Shown here in pieces: positions 19,028-27,404 of a DNA stretch of 64,000 nucleotides. The stretch spans positions 372,001 to 436,000 of the forward strand of contig OZ244871.1 in assembly GCA_965221105.1 (NCBI GenBank), read 5' to 3'. A program made the position numbers and the translations under genes. Within the stretch, counting starts at the first letter, position 1, and every line of letters starts with the position of its first letter. A model generated the notes under the pieces. The model did not search any database. It was not told the origin of the DNA and saw nothing but the letters and a program-made list of their open reading frames with translations. This DNA comes from GM7GCV1 sp965221105 (GTDB lineage Bacteria > Pseudomonadota > Gammaproteobacteria > Pseudomonadales > GM7GCV1).

Positions 19028-19094
19028 TTATCGGCGGGGGTGCCCGCCGTGCCGCATAGAACAGTATGCTTGGGGCAACAAGTATATGGTTCCC
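19028..19094 (+). mobile_element. TnpB element right-end remnant
   Basis: The last codons of tnpB (IGGGARRAA, stop at 19059) plus the right end AGTATATGGTTCCC are joined in frame to IS256 debris. Compared with the complete copy the terminal motif has AATTCCC changed to GGTTCCC. Only ~67 bp of the element survive. If transcribed it could still supply a guide-RNA scaffold, as in other TnpB elements, but that is speculative. Confidence 0.75.
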
Positions 19095-19220
19095 ATAATG
19101 TAATCTCGGAATTCTGTAGTGAATTTGGTAGCTTAGCGTATACAAGCGACTACAGTATCTACATTCGGATATATTAAACCCTATAATCTAATCAATGATA
19201 TCAGGAGGTTTTACACTGTA

Positions 19221-20039
19221 ATGGCACATCTAGATGCACTTAGTTATAAAGGTAAGCAAGCTGTTGTTAATGGTGCTGCCACCGGTATGGGAGCAGCAGC
19301 TGTCGAATTATTGAAGGAATTGGGAGCAACCATTGTTGCACTGGATATCGCACCCATATCTGCCGAAGGCGTCACCGCGATTCAGTGCGATTTGAACGAC
19401 AGAGCATCCATCGATGCTGCGGTAAACCAAATTTCAGGTGAGGTTCACGCGTTATTCTGCTGCGCGGGAGTACCCGGCAACGTAATGACCCCATTTAAAG
19501 CATTCACCATTAATTACACTGGTCATATTTATATGATCGAGTCTTTGCTGCCCAAAATGCCCCAAGGGAGTTCAATCACCAGTATTTCTTCCGGCGCGGG
19601 TATGGGTTATCTAGCAGATATGGAGCGCTTAATGCCGCTGGTGAACAGCTCCGGTTTTGAGGAGGCTGCCGCCTGGTTTGAAGCGGACGGACACAACGAG
19701 GGGTATAGCACGCCGAAAGCTGCGCTGAATTTGTATACCACAGTTAAAGCGAAGGAATTTGGAGAGCACTATCGTATCCGCATTAATGCAACTTCACCAG
19801 GAGTCACGGAGAGCCAACTACTTCCCGCCTTTGCTGAAGCTGGTGGTGGCACAGAGCACCTGAAGAAAAATAGCGGCTCCCTTGGGCGATTCGCTCAACC
19901 AATAGAACAGGCCTGGGCAATAGTGTTTTTAGGTAGCGACGCCGCTTCCTTTATTAACGGTGCAGTATTAAATGTTGACGCAGGTTTGGCCGCTCAGGTT
20001 TTCACCGGACAATTAAAATTCGGACTTCCTGAAGAGTAA
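19221..20039 (+). CDS. SDR resembling 3-alpha-hydroxysteroid dehydrogenase
   Basis: A 272-aa SDR with GAATGMG as the cofactor loop, FCCAGVPG, SISSGAG and the catalytic YSTPK. Between the Ser and Tyr motifs there is a long insert (MERLMPLVNSSGFEEAAAWF). That insert and the short Rossmann start recall the 3-alpha-HSD/carbonyl reductase subgroup (HsdA-like), recalled from memory rather than aligned. AGGAGG lies 12 nt before the ATG. Next in line is an aldehyde dehydrogenase 102 bp downstream, so an alcohol-to-acid pair is possible. Confidence 0.85.
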   Translation: MAHLDALSYKGKQAVVNGAATGMGAAAVELLKELGATIVALDIAPISAEGVTAIQCDLNDRASIDAAVNQISGEVHALFCCAGVPGNVMTPFKAFTINYTGHIYMIESLLPKMPQGSSITSISSGAGMGYLADMERLMPLVNSSGFEEAAAWFEADGHNEGYSTPKAALNLYTTVKAKEFGEHYRIRINATSPGVTESQLLPAFAEAGGGTEHLKKNSGSLGRFAQPIEQAWAIVFLGSDAASFINGAVLNVDAGLAAQVFTGQLKFGLPEE

Positions 20040-20141
20040 GGCACTCCGATAACTTCAATACTACGAAGTGGCGGAATTGAAATTTATGTTGGATAACCTA
20101 ACACTAGTGCATCCAATTACATAGAAAGACCAGAGAATGTT

Positions 20142-21629
20142 ATGACTGATTTATTTCACGAAGAACGACTGCTTATCGATGGTGAACTCGTAGAAGCAAG
20201 CGGTGGTCGCACCTTTGAGACGATCAATCCCGCTACTGAGGAAGTGTTGGGCGTTGCTGCTGACGCAACCGCAGAAGATGTCGATAGGGCTATCACTGCT
20301 GCTCGCCGTGCCTTCGATGAAACTGACTGGTCCACCAACCATACATTTCGAGCGCAGTGTTTGCGTCAATTGCATCAAGCGCTCTTAAAGCACGCAGAAG
20401 AGTTTCGTTTAACTACTGTTGCTGAGGTTGGAGTACCGATTCAATTTGTGGGCGGACCCATAGGACCAGGACTGGATACTCCCATCAAAAACGTCGGGCA
20501 GTACGCCGATTTTCTGGAAAGCTATGATGGCTGGTCGGAAGAAATCAACGTGAAGGAAATGTATGGCAAGGGGCCATCTCGTCGCTGGATTGAACGCGAA
20601 GCGGTTGGTGTTGTAGGTGCCATTAGCGCTTGGAATCTTCCCAACGAAATGAACTTTAAAAAAGTATGCTGGGCCCTGGCGGCTGGCTGCACTGTAGTAC
20701 TTAAGTCTGCACCTCAAACTCCATGGGTGGCATTAATTCTGGGCAAGCTCATCAAAGAAGAAACTGATATTCCCGCAGGTGTTGTCAATGTAATTACCTC
20801 GTCTGAGGCCGCAGCTGGAGAACAACTGACCAGCGACCCCCGTGTTGATATGGTGTCTTTTACGGGATCTACCGAGGTCGGCCGAAAAATAGGAGCGGTA
20901 ATGGGAGGTCGAGTTGCCAAACTTGCAAATGAGCTGGGCGGAAAGTCACCTGCAGTATTCTTGAATGATACGCCAAATCTTGTTGAATCAGCGGTTGCCT
21001 CAGCGGCTGGAATCTGTTTCCACTCCGGACAGGGGTGTGTGGTGCTATCCCGTATTCTCGTCCCCAGGGAACATGTGGATGCAGTCGCTGCAGGAGTGAA
21101 AATCGCGATGGACTATATGCCGGTTGGCGACCCCATGGATCCCACAACTGTGCAGGGACCGCAATGCTCTGAGCTTCAGCGTCAGCGGGTGCTGGACCTA
21201 ATACAGGTCGGAATCGAAGATGAGCGCTCCACATTAATCTGTGGCGGCGGTAAACACCAAGGTTTCGAAAAGGGCTTCTACGTCGAACCTACCTGCTTCG
21301 TTTGCGAACCCGATGCAACTGTCGCTCACAAAGAGTTTTTCGGTCCGGTGGTTTGTCTGATTGGTTACGAAGATGAAGAGGACGCCATTCGCATTGCCAA
21401 TTGCACCGAGTATGGATTAGCTGCTGATGTATACTCAGGAGATTCAGAGCGCGCCATACGCGTTGCCCGTCGCATTCGTGCCGGTAGTATTTCCATTAAT
21501 GGCGGGGTTTGGTACGGCACTGAGATGCCTTTTGGCGGATACAAACAATCCGGTGTTGGTCGTGAAAATGGTGTGGCAGGCTTCGAAGAACACCTGGAAA
21601 TCAAAGCGCTGTCAGAGCTGACTGCTTAG
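20142..21629 (+). CDS. NAD(P)-dependent aldehyde dehydrogenase
   Basis: A 495-aa ALDH of standard length. Key residues can be counted: Asn165 (SAWNLPNE), Glu264 (NELGGKSP, where most members have LELGGKSP) and the nucleophile Cys299 (SGQGCVV). The NAD-binding FTGSTEVG is at ~240-247. It oxidises an aldehyde to a carboxylic acid in the cytoplasm, probably feeding an acyl-CoA ligase. It follows the SDR at 19221 on the same strand. Confidence 0.93.
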   Translation: MTDLFHEERLLIDGELVEASGGRTFETINPATEEVLGVAADATAEDVDRAITAARRAFDETDWSTNHTFRAQCLRQLHQALLKHAEEFRLTTVAEVGVPIQFVGGPIGPGLDTPIKNVGQYADFLESYDGWSEEINVKEMYGKGPSRRWIEREAVGVVGAISAWNLPNEMNFKKVCWALAAGCTVVLKSAPQTPWVALILGKLIKEETDIPAGVVNVITSSEAAAGEQLTSDPRVDMVSFTGSTEVGRKIGAVMGGRVAKLANELGGKSPAVFLNDTPNLVESAVASAAGICFHSGQGCVVLSRILVPREHVDAVAAGVKIAMDYMPVGDPMDPTTVQGPQCSELQRQRVLDLIQVGIEDERSTLICGGGKHQGFEKGFYVEPTCFVCEPDATVAHKEFFGPVVCLIGYEDEEDAIRIANCTEYGLAADVYSGDSERAIRVARRIRAGSISINGGVWYGTEMPFGGYKQSGVGRENGVAGFEEHLEIKALSELTA

Positions 21630-21812
21630 CCAAGTTGGCGTATTCCTGCTGGGTGTGCGAGCGCACTACCGTCCTGTGACGTACTCAGTGATGGTGCGGA
21701 ACTCAATGTTCACCACCTTGTGAAGTTGTCCTTCATTCATCAAAAACAGGGGCGTTCAAGCAACACTCGGTGATCTGGGTTATCAGCCTCGAATTTCAAG
21801 ACCTTGTGCAGG

Positions 21813-22649
21813 TTAGAACATGCGCTGCCTGACCGTCTCTTCCCAATTTTCGCTGCGCGCAATTCGGGGTTTGACTAGATCTGCTTGAGACTCAACCATC
21901 TCAATGATATCGGCTATAAAATCCAGGCCGTCGGGAAAGACATTGGGCTCCCCTGCTACAATCCCGTCAACGGTAATACGGGCCCATTCGTTGACTCCGT
22001 GCTCTCCGGTCAACGTGCCTCCTGGTACCTCGTGCCCAGTATTCAGTTTTGTCTCCAGTAGAGGTGGGAAGTTTTCAACAACTGTGACAGCTGTATCTGC
22101 AAGCTGCCTTCGCAAGCACATGGTATACATGTGAAGACCCGCCTTAGTAGTTGAATACAGCGAATTGGGTTCCATCGGGAACAACCCCCCAGGTGTGCCT
22201 ATCATCGCAATAGTCGCAGGCCGCTCTTCCCAGCCGCGCTGACGCCGGAGCCACAGAAATCGCCGAGTCAGTTCAATCGGAGCAGCCAGATTAGTTTCGA
22301 TTTCGGTTCGCGCGCAGTCGACGGACAGTGTCAAATCACTGGTATAGTCACAGGCAAAACTTACGCCCGCATTATTCACTAACAAATCAAGGGGCTTGCC
22401 AGTGTCCAGAACTTGTTCAAACAATCGATCACAATGAACAGAATTGGTCACGTCAACTCGCAGTGTTTTGAGATCCGGCAGCTCACGCCGAGCGGCCTCA
22501 AGCGAAGATTCAGAGCGTCCACAGGCAAGCACATCGTACCCCGCCTGCACGAGGTAGCGAGATATCCCAAGACCCAGTCCAGATGCGCCGCCGGTGACGA
22601 CGGCAAACAAGTTTTCAGTTGGTTTTTGAAGCACCGTTTTATCGTTCAT
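21813..22649 (-). CDS. Short-chain dehydrogenase/reductase
   Basis: A 278-aa SDR with TGGASGLG, LLVNNAGVS and YSTTK. The serine of the catalytic tetrad appears replaced by Thr in AMIGTPGG, and the region after it (FPPLLETKLNTGHEVPGGTL) is atypical, so activity may be altered. The ATG has AGGGAAC upstream. It is convergent with the aldehyde dehydrogenase and followed by 70 bp from the flavodoxin-like gene start side. The substrate is unknown. Confidence 0.85.
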   Translation of the reverse strand: MNDKTVLQKPTENLFAVVTGGASGLGLGISRYLVQAGYDVLACGRSESSLEAARRELPDLKTLRVDVTNSVHCDRLFEQVLDTGKPLDLLVNNAGVSFACDYTSDLTLSVDCARTEIETNLAAPIELTRRFLWLRRQRGWEERPATIAMIGTPGGLFPMEPNSLYSTTKAGLHMYTMCLRRQLADTAVTVVENFPPLLETKLNTGHEVPGGTLTGEHGVNEWARITVDGIVAGEPNVFPDGLDFIADIIEMVESQADLVKPRIARSENWEETVRQRMF

Positions 22650-22720
22650 TTTGAATGTTCCCTACAGGTTTAAACACTGAGTGTGAAGAATTATTACATG
22701 AGACATTGGAACACAGTCCG

Positions 22721-23290
22721 TCAAATGATTCTGAGACACAGTTTTGCAACTCGTTCTCCTAGAAGATGACCGGTTTTCTTATCTGAATCACCAGGAGCTA
22801 CTTCAGGTTTCTCAGTCAACGCCTGTCCACCAGCTCCCCAATAGTAGCCGAGGCGATTGGCGCCGTCTTCAGAATCAGTGAGGCCTGAACCAACCCAAAT
22901 CATTCCGTGGTGCATTGCAAAGGTCGCCAAGGTGACAAGAGTATTTGACTGATCACCACTAGGTGCACCCCCGAGAGTAAAACCCGCTGCTAGTTTGTCC
23001 TTCCACTTTCTCGCGACAAAACTCTTGCCAGCAGCATCCGTAAACGCCTTCATCTGTGCGGACACACTACCCATGTAAGTGGGCGTGCCGAATACGATGG
23101 CATCGGATTCATCCAGTTTGGCAATGATTTGATTATTGCTCCATCGACCTTCCGATATCTCAGTGCTCGACAATGCGAGTGGTTCAGCGCTAATACCACC
23201 AACGGACCCTGCGCCTTCGCGCACGGATTGAGCCATCACATCAGTTTGGCCAGAAGCTGAAAAATAAAGAACACTAACTCGTTTTGTCAT
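22721..23290 (-). CDS. Flavodoxin-fold NAD(P)H:quinone oxidoreductase-like protein
   Basis: A 189-aa WrbA/flavodoxin-like protein. The FMN phosphate loop is FSASGQTDVMAQ near the N-terminus, then DAIVFGTPTYMGSVSAQMKA and the GGAPSGDQSNTL loop. The ATG at 23290 with AGGG upstream is chosen over a TTG two codons earlier. It likely reduces quinones by two electrons, which would be useful against redox-cycling catabolic intermediates. It starts 70 bp upstream of the SDR at 22649 on the same strand. Confidence 0.88.
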   Translation of the reverse strand: MTKRVSVLYFSASGQTDVMAQSVREGAGSVGGISAEPLALSSTEISEGRWSNNQIIAKLDESDAIVFGTPTYMGSVSAQMKAFTDAAGKSFVARKWKDKLAAGFTLGGAPSGDQSNTLVTLATFAMHHGMIWVGSGLTDSEDGANRLGYYWGAGGQALTEKPEVAPGDSDKKTGHLLGERVAKLCLRII

Positions 23291-23397
23291 GATCAACCCT
23301 AGTAAATGATGTATTGGACAAGGCTAGTAGTAGTTGCAGATTCCCCATAATTCAGGTGTAATGACATCCGGTGTTATTAACCTTAGGAGGAAAAACA

Positions 23398-24062
23398 ATG
23401 AACGTAATAAGTAAGCAAATTCCCCCCCCCTTAAACGACTGACGGCTCCCGCCATCGCACTGCTGTTCACCGCCCAATTCGCACTGGCAGCGCCCGGCGT
23501 ATCCTTGGGCACCGGCCAGAATAACATGGGCGGCAGCAGTCTCACCCTTCAATTGACTTGCGGAACGAAGGGACATACGTCTACACAATTCGGCGAAGAT
23601 GCCACCGCTACGGGAGCAGAGCTCAGGAACGTTGCATCCACGTATTTCCACGTCAAGGGCACCGGCATTGGACGCGCATCGGACGACGGTGACATGGAAC
23701 CTCTTCCAGCCAACCATCCCGGACGTGCATGGGGTGCCAAAAGATGGGGGGATTTATGGGGTGCCACCATGCAGCCTCGCTATGAGGTTGACATTCTTCT
23801 GACTGCGACTCCACAACTAGACCCGCCAGTGTACTTTGCAACTGGTACTTATTATGATCCGATCTTTGACGAAGAAGGGAAGTCAACCCGTGGGAGGATA
23901 ATCGGCACTCAAGTCGAGGACACGACAGCAACCGTTACACGCAGGTACGACACCATCTATTGGAACGAGAGAGTGAATCTAAGGCGTTACTGCGAAATCA
24001 ATTCCACCGAAACGGTCACAGTCACCGTCAATGGACGCATAACGGGCCGAAGACCGTTATAG
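23398..24062 (+). CDS. Predicted secreted protein, out of frame at a poly-C tract
   Basis: A strong AGGAGG precedes ATG 23398, which reads MNVISKQI then a C9 run and hits TGA at 23440. With C10 (or C7) the frame continues PPPLKRLTAPAIALLFTAQ and FALA, a Sec signal peptide with hydrophobic core, and runs open to 24062 (~221 aa). The mature part is Gly/Thr-rich with two Cys (LTCGTKG, RRYCEIN); no family was recognised. The tract position, in the n-region of the signal peptide, is the same as in the gene at 59945-60596. Either phase-variable, a fresh frameshift, or a homopolymer sequencing error. Confidence 0.6.
23422..23430 (+). repeat. Poly-C tract (C9) at codons 9-11
   Basis: Nine consecutive C residues 24 nt after the A of the ATG. 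The present length puts the gene OFF; C7 or C10 would put it ON. Such tracts inside the signal-peptide coding region are typical sites of slipped-strand mispairing in contingency genes. Confidence 0.7.
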
Positions 24063-24577
24063 GTTGAGCATGAGATTAAAAATGAAACTCTATGTACAGT
24101 ATTGGTATTGGTGTTGTTTGCATCGTTGATGTTGCAGGCGCAAACGCCTCCCAGTTGTAACCCTGGCATCTGTACAGTCACCCTTGCACCGGTCCACGGC
24201 ATGATCGTCGTGGACGGCTGTGGCGAGCACACGCCACGCCCCGGCCGCATGAGCCTGACCTCTCGTCTTCTAATTCCAATGTGACGCGGGGCGCAGCTTC
24301 AATGTCGTTGTGGGTTTTTCTTTCAACGAGAAGCGATCAACACGCTGGCGATGAGTTTATCGACTGGGAGTGGCGAGCAGAAGGTTTGAGCCGAGGCCAA
24401 TGGACTGAGGGGCGGATCAACCTCCATCAACTTTGCCAGCGGGGATCTCGGCGAGAACATCATAGAGGCTCCCGAGGGCCACGCCCGGTGGACCGTGCAC
24501 ATGCTGTCGGACAGGCTCGTTGAGCTGGAGATTGTTGACTCGATCTCCCATGAATATGTTCACCAAGTTTTAAAAAA
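24063..24577 (+). pseudogene. Probable decayed secreted-protein gene
   Basis: Straight after the poly-C gene, the frame at 24102 reads LVLVLFASLMLQAQTPPSCN, a signal-peptide-like hydrophobic run, but no start codon is in frame; an ATG (24070 or 24083) lies in another frame. Downstream, open pieces occur in alternating frames, the last reading SINFASGDLGENIIEAPEGH and then HMLSDRLVELEIVDSISHEY until the IS1595-type element cuts in at 24578. No family was recognised. The gene was probably a partner of its upstream neighbour. Confidence 0.4.
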
Positions 24578-25295
24578 GGGGCTGACCCAGATAACTAAGC
24601 CATGTGCTTCTTCACCCCATTGTTTGAGCTGGGCTCATTGGGCTTTTGGCTGAGGGGTGTTCAAACGCCACTCGCACTCCTTCAAATATAGGGGAAAGTG
24701 CTCCCGTGGCGCTCCATTGAACCGGCGCAAATGACGCGTCGCCTGATTCCAAAAATGTTCTCTCCCATTCATGTGATTCTGCATATCTGCACACAGCCCA
24801 CTGTGGTTCATTCGGTACTGTGTACACTCCGATACATCCAGTGCGTTAGAGGCTCTCCAGCAATCACTATACACGATGCTATCCGGGTTCACCCTGTCTC
24901 TAATGATCGGCATCAGCGTCCGTGTCTTCGCATCTGGAATGATCACTGTGCACACTGTGCCGCCCCGCTTGAACAGGCCAACTACGGGAGGTGTACCGGC
25001 GGCTCCACGGCCACGTTGTCCTTTCCGAATACCACCGAAAGAACGCTCATCAACTTCAGTTTCGCCTGCCAGGTAGTGCATCGATTCCGCTGCCAATTCC
25101 TGGCTGATGATTTCACGTAGACGGTGAACGTACTACACTCCTGTTGTACTGTTAACCCCTACCAATGCTGCCGCACATCTCGCTGTTGTTCCTGCTACAA
25201 AATGCTCTATCAACTTGTGCTGTTTGGCTGTACTTAAGCGACTCTTCCTCATGATAACCTGTAGAGCATATTCTCAAGTTATCTGGGTCAGCCCC
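24578..25295 (-). mobile_element. IS1595-family (ISXO2/IS1016-like) element, ~718 bp
   Basis: The element is bounded by a perfect 19-bp inverted repeat, GGGGCTGACCCAGATAACT at 24578-24596 and its complement at 25277-25295. It contains a single transposase gene on the minus strand. The flanks are A-rich on both sides (TTAAAAAA and CAAAAAAA), so the expected 8-bp target duplication cannot be confirmed. It separates the decayed secreted-protein gene from the IS630 remnant. Confidence 0.85.
24635..25252 (-). pseudogene. ISXO2-like transposase with one internal stop
   Basis: From ATG 25252 the frame reads MRKSRLSTAKQHKLIEHFVA, AGTTARCAAALVGVNSTTGV, then a TAG, then YVHRLREII and on without further damage to 24635. 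The ISXO2 domain is intact: GETEVDERSFGG, a GRGAAG loop, TVIIPDAKTRTLMPII, SIVYSDCW and MNGREHFWNQATRHLRRFN, containing the acidic residues of the DDE centre. One nonsense codon at about residue 40 is the only lesion; translation from a later start (e.g. MAAESMHYL) would lack the N-terminal DNA-binding part. Confidence 0.85.
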
Positions 25296-25936
25296 CAAAA
25301 AAAGATACCATACAACCCTGGCACAAGCAGATGTGGTGTAGTCCGCCGAAGCAGGATGCTACGTTCGTCTGTGCCGTGGAGCAGGTGCTGGCCGTATACA
25401 CACGGATGTATGACCCGGACTACCCCCCGGTTGTCTGCATGGGCGAAACCAGTGTGCAGTGTGTGAAGGAGGTACGTCCGGTACTGCCTGGCAAGCCCGG
25501 ACAGGTTGAACGGTACGACATTGAGTATGAACGCACAGGTGTGGCACACCTGATCCAGTTGTATGCACCTTGTATCGGATGGCACCGAATGGATGTCGCG
25601 GACACTCATGCTGCGCTGCAGTGGGTACAAGGGGTGTGGACATTGGCGAAACAGGATTGTGCCGATGCCGAAAAGATAACCCTGGTGATGGACACCTTGA
25701 ACACACACTCCGGCGCGTCACTGTATCAAGCATGTCCACCCGAAACGGCACGAGCGCTGCTGAAGAAACTGGAATTGGTCTACACGCCCAAACATGGGAG
25801 CTGGTTGAATATGGCGGAGTGTGAGTTCAGTGTATTGAGTCAGCAATGTCTGGCGAGGCGCACTCAACACACGAAACCTGTAGACTGGCGTTACCACAGA
25901 AGGGGCGCGCATAAAGTTAAAACGCCTTTATGCTAA
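25296..25936 (+). pseudogene. IS630-family transposase remnant
   Basis: The catalytic half of an IS630 DDE transposase is open from the IS1595-type element border: IQPWHKQMWCSPPKQDATFV, VEQVLAVYTRMYDPDY, then VVCMGETS where the family has CMDE, so the first catalytic Asp is Gly. The second Asp (LVMDTLNTHSG) and the Glu (GSWLNMAECE) are present. The N-terminal DNA-binding region is missing and ~30 residues before the C-terminus are deleted. Inactive. Confidence 0.88.
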
Positions 25937-25975
25937 TGTACAAGAATGAAACACTACCAGGGTGGTTGTATAGTG

Positions 25976-27235
25976 ATGAGTAACAACGAGTTGTCTACTG
26001 AGCGGCTGACTGACTCACGGTTTGGGTGGTATCAGGTTGGCGTGGCCTTTGTCACCACGGGTACCATTAGTGGAGTTTCCGTATATGCCTATTCCCTATT
26101 GATTGTATTGATTGCCGCAGATATTGAAGTAAGTGCATTTCAGCAGATGTGGCCGAAGACGGCAATGATGGCGGGTGGTGCAGCATTCGCAGCTATGGTT
26201 GGTCTTTTAGTTGAACGTTATTCAGTTCGCCGATTTCTCATCTTAGGTGTGCTGGCTTTGGCGATTGGGTTGGCACTGGTCAGTCGGGCCGAATCAATTA
26301 TCGAGATTTCAATTATTTTTTGTCTGGCTCTGGGGGCTGCACAGGGTTTACTCGGGCCGCAAACTTCGTTGACGCTGGTTTCACGCTGGATTTATCGAAA
26401 TCGCACTATCGCCATGGGGCTGACAGCCGTTGGGGTCAGTGTAGGAGGATTTATCGCACCACTGGCGGTCAATGTTCTCACTTCTTATTTGCACTGGCGT
26501 GAACTCTTTGTTCTGCTTGGGGGCGCTTGTCTGGTGATCATGTTGCCACCAGTTTTGCTCCTCGTTCGCGAAAAGCCTGACGATTTTCAGGAAGTCATGG
26601 CGAGAGAGCGGAGTGGTGCTGAGAGGTCAGCTCAGAGTGTATCCATGAGCGTTTCAGAAATATTTCTTTCGCCATCGTTTTGGGCTTTATCGCTGGCTGT
26701 AGGTACCGTGTTTGCGGTGAGCCTGTCGATTATCTCTAATTTAGTGCAAATTGCTTCGGAAAAAGGAATTTCAACAGCTGATGCAGCCAGTGTATTGGCA
26801 TCTATGGCGATCTTTGGGGTGGTCGGTAAGATCAGTGCCGGGTTTATGGGGGATCGCTTCCGTAAGAGTTTCCTATTGTTGATGGTGTGTATATTCATTG
26901 CATCGGGACTTGTGTTTTTAGCGAGTGCATCCAGTTTTGCGGTTCTAACAATAGTCTGCTTGTTTATCAGTTTCAGCTCTGGTGCCTCTTTGCCTCTCTC
27001 TCAGGCGTTAACAGCAGAGCTTTTTGGGGTGACGAACTTCGCCAAAGTTATGGGCTTGAAACACGTAATCATGTTCGTGTTGATGACCGTAGGGCCACCG
27101 ATTGCTGGTTTGGCTCACGATTTTTTCGGGAGTTACGATCCTGCGATATACCTGTTCTCCTCCTTGAGTGCTGTTGCTGGAGTATTAATTGCGTACCTCT
27201 ATCTAATAAGAGAGCGTTCAATTTCACGTCAGTGA
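25976..27235 (+). CDS. MFS transporter (monocarboxylate/OFA-like)
   Basis: A ~419-aa carrier with 12 predicted membrane helices. The loop 2-3 region reads GLLVERYSVRRFL and the helix 4-5 region GPQTSLTLVSRWIYRNRTIA, as in the MCT/OFA branch of the major facilitator superfamily. It would move an organic acid across the inner membrane, probably with protons. The start at ATG 25976 (MSNNELS) is chosen; an in-frame ATG lies ten codons earlier and neither has a strong ribosome site. It is the nearest intact uptake gene to the acyl-CoA ligase on the other strand. Confidence 0.9.
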   Translation: MSNNELSTERLTDSRFGWYQVGVAFVTTGTISGVSVYAYSLLIVLIAADIEVSAFQQMWPKTAMMAGGAAFAAMVGLLVERYSVRRFLILGVLALAIGLALVSRAESIIEISIIFCLALGAAQGLLGPQTSLTLVSRWIYRNRTIAMGLTAVGVSVGGFIAPLAVNVLTSYLHWRELFVLLGGACLVIMLPPVLLLVREKPDDFQEVMARERSGAERSAQSVSMSVSEIFLSPSFWALSLAVGTVFAVSLSIISNLVQIASEKGISTADAASVLASMAIFGVVGKISAGFMGDRFRKSFLLLMVCIFIASGLVFLASASSFAVLTIVCLFISFSSGASLPLSQALTAELFGVTNFAKVMGLKHVIMFVLMTVGPPIAGLAHDFFGSYDPAIYLFSSLSAVAGVLIAYLYLIRERSISRQ

Positions 27236-27404
27236 TAACCTGAACTTTTTTCGATCTGAATGTTACACCGCTTAATTCAATGGCAGAACATCTGCTGGGG
27301 AAGCAGAATCAGGAAAAACTGCTCTGCTGTTCATAGTCTTTGCACTGAAGTTTCTTCTGAGAATTGGGTCTACACTGCATCGCGGACAATCGCGGCAATG
27401 AGGT

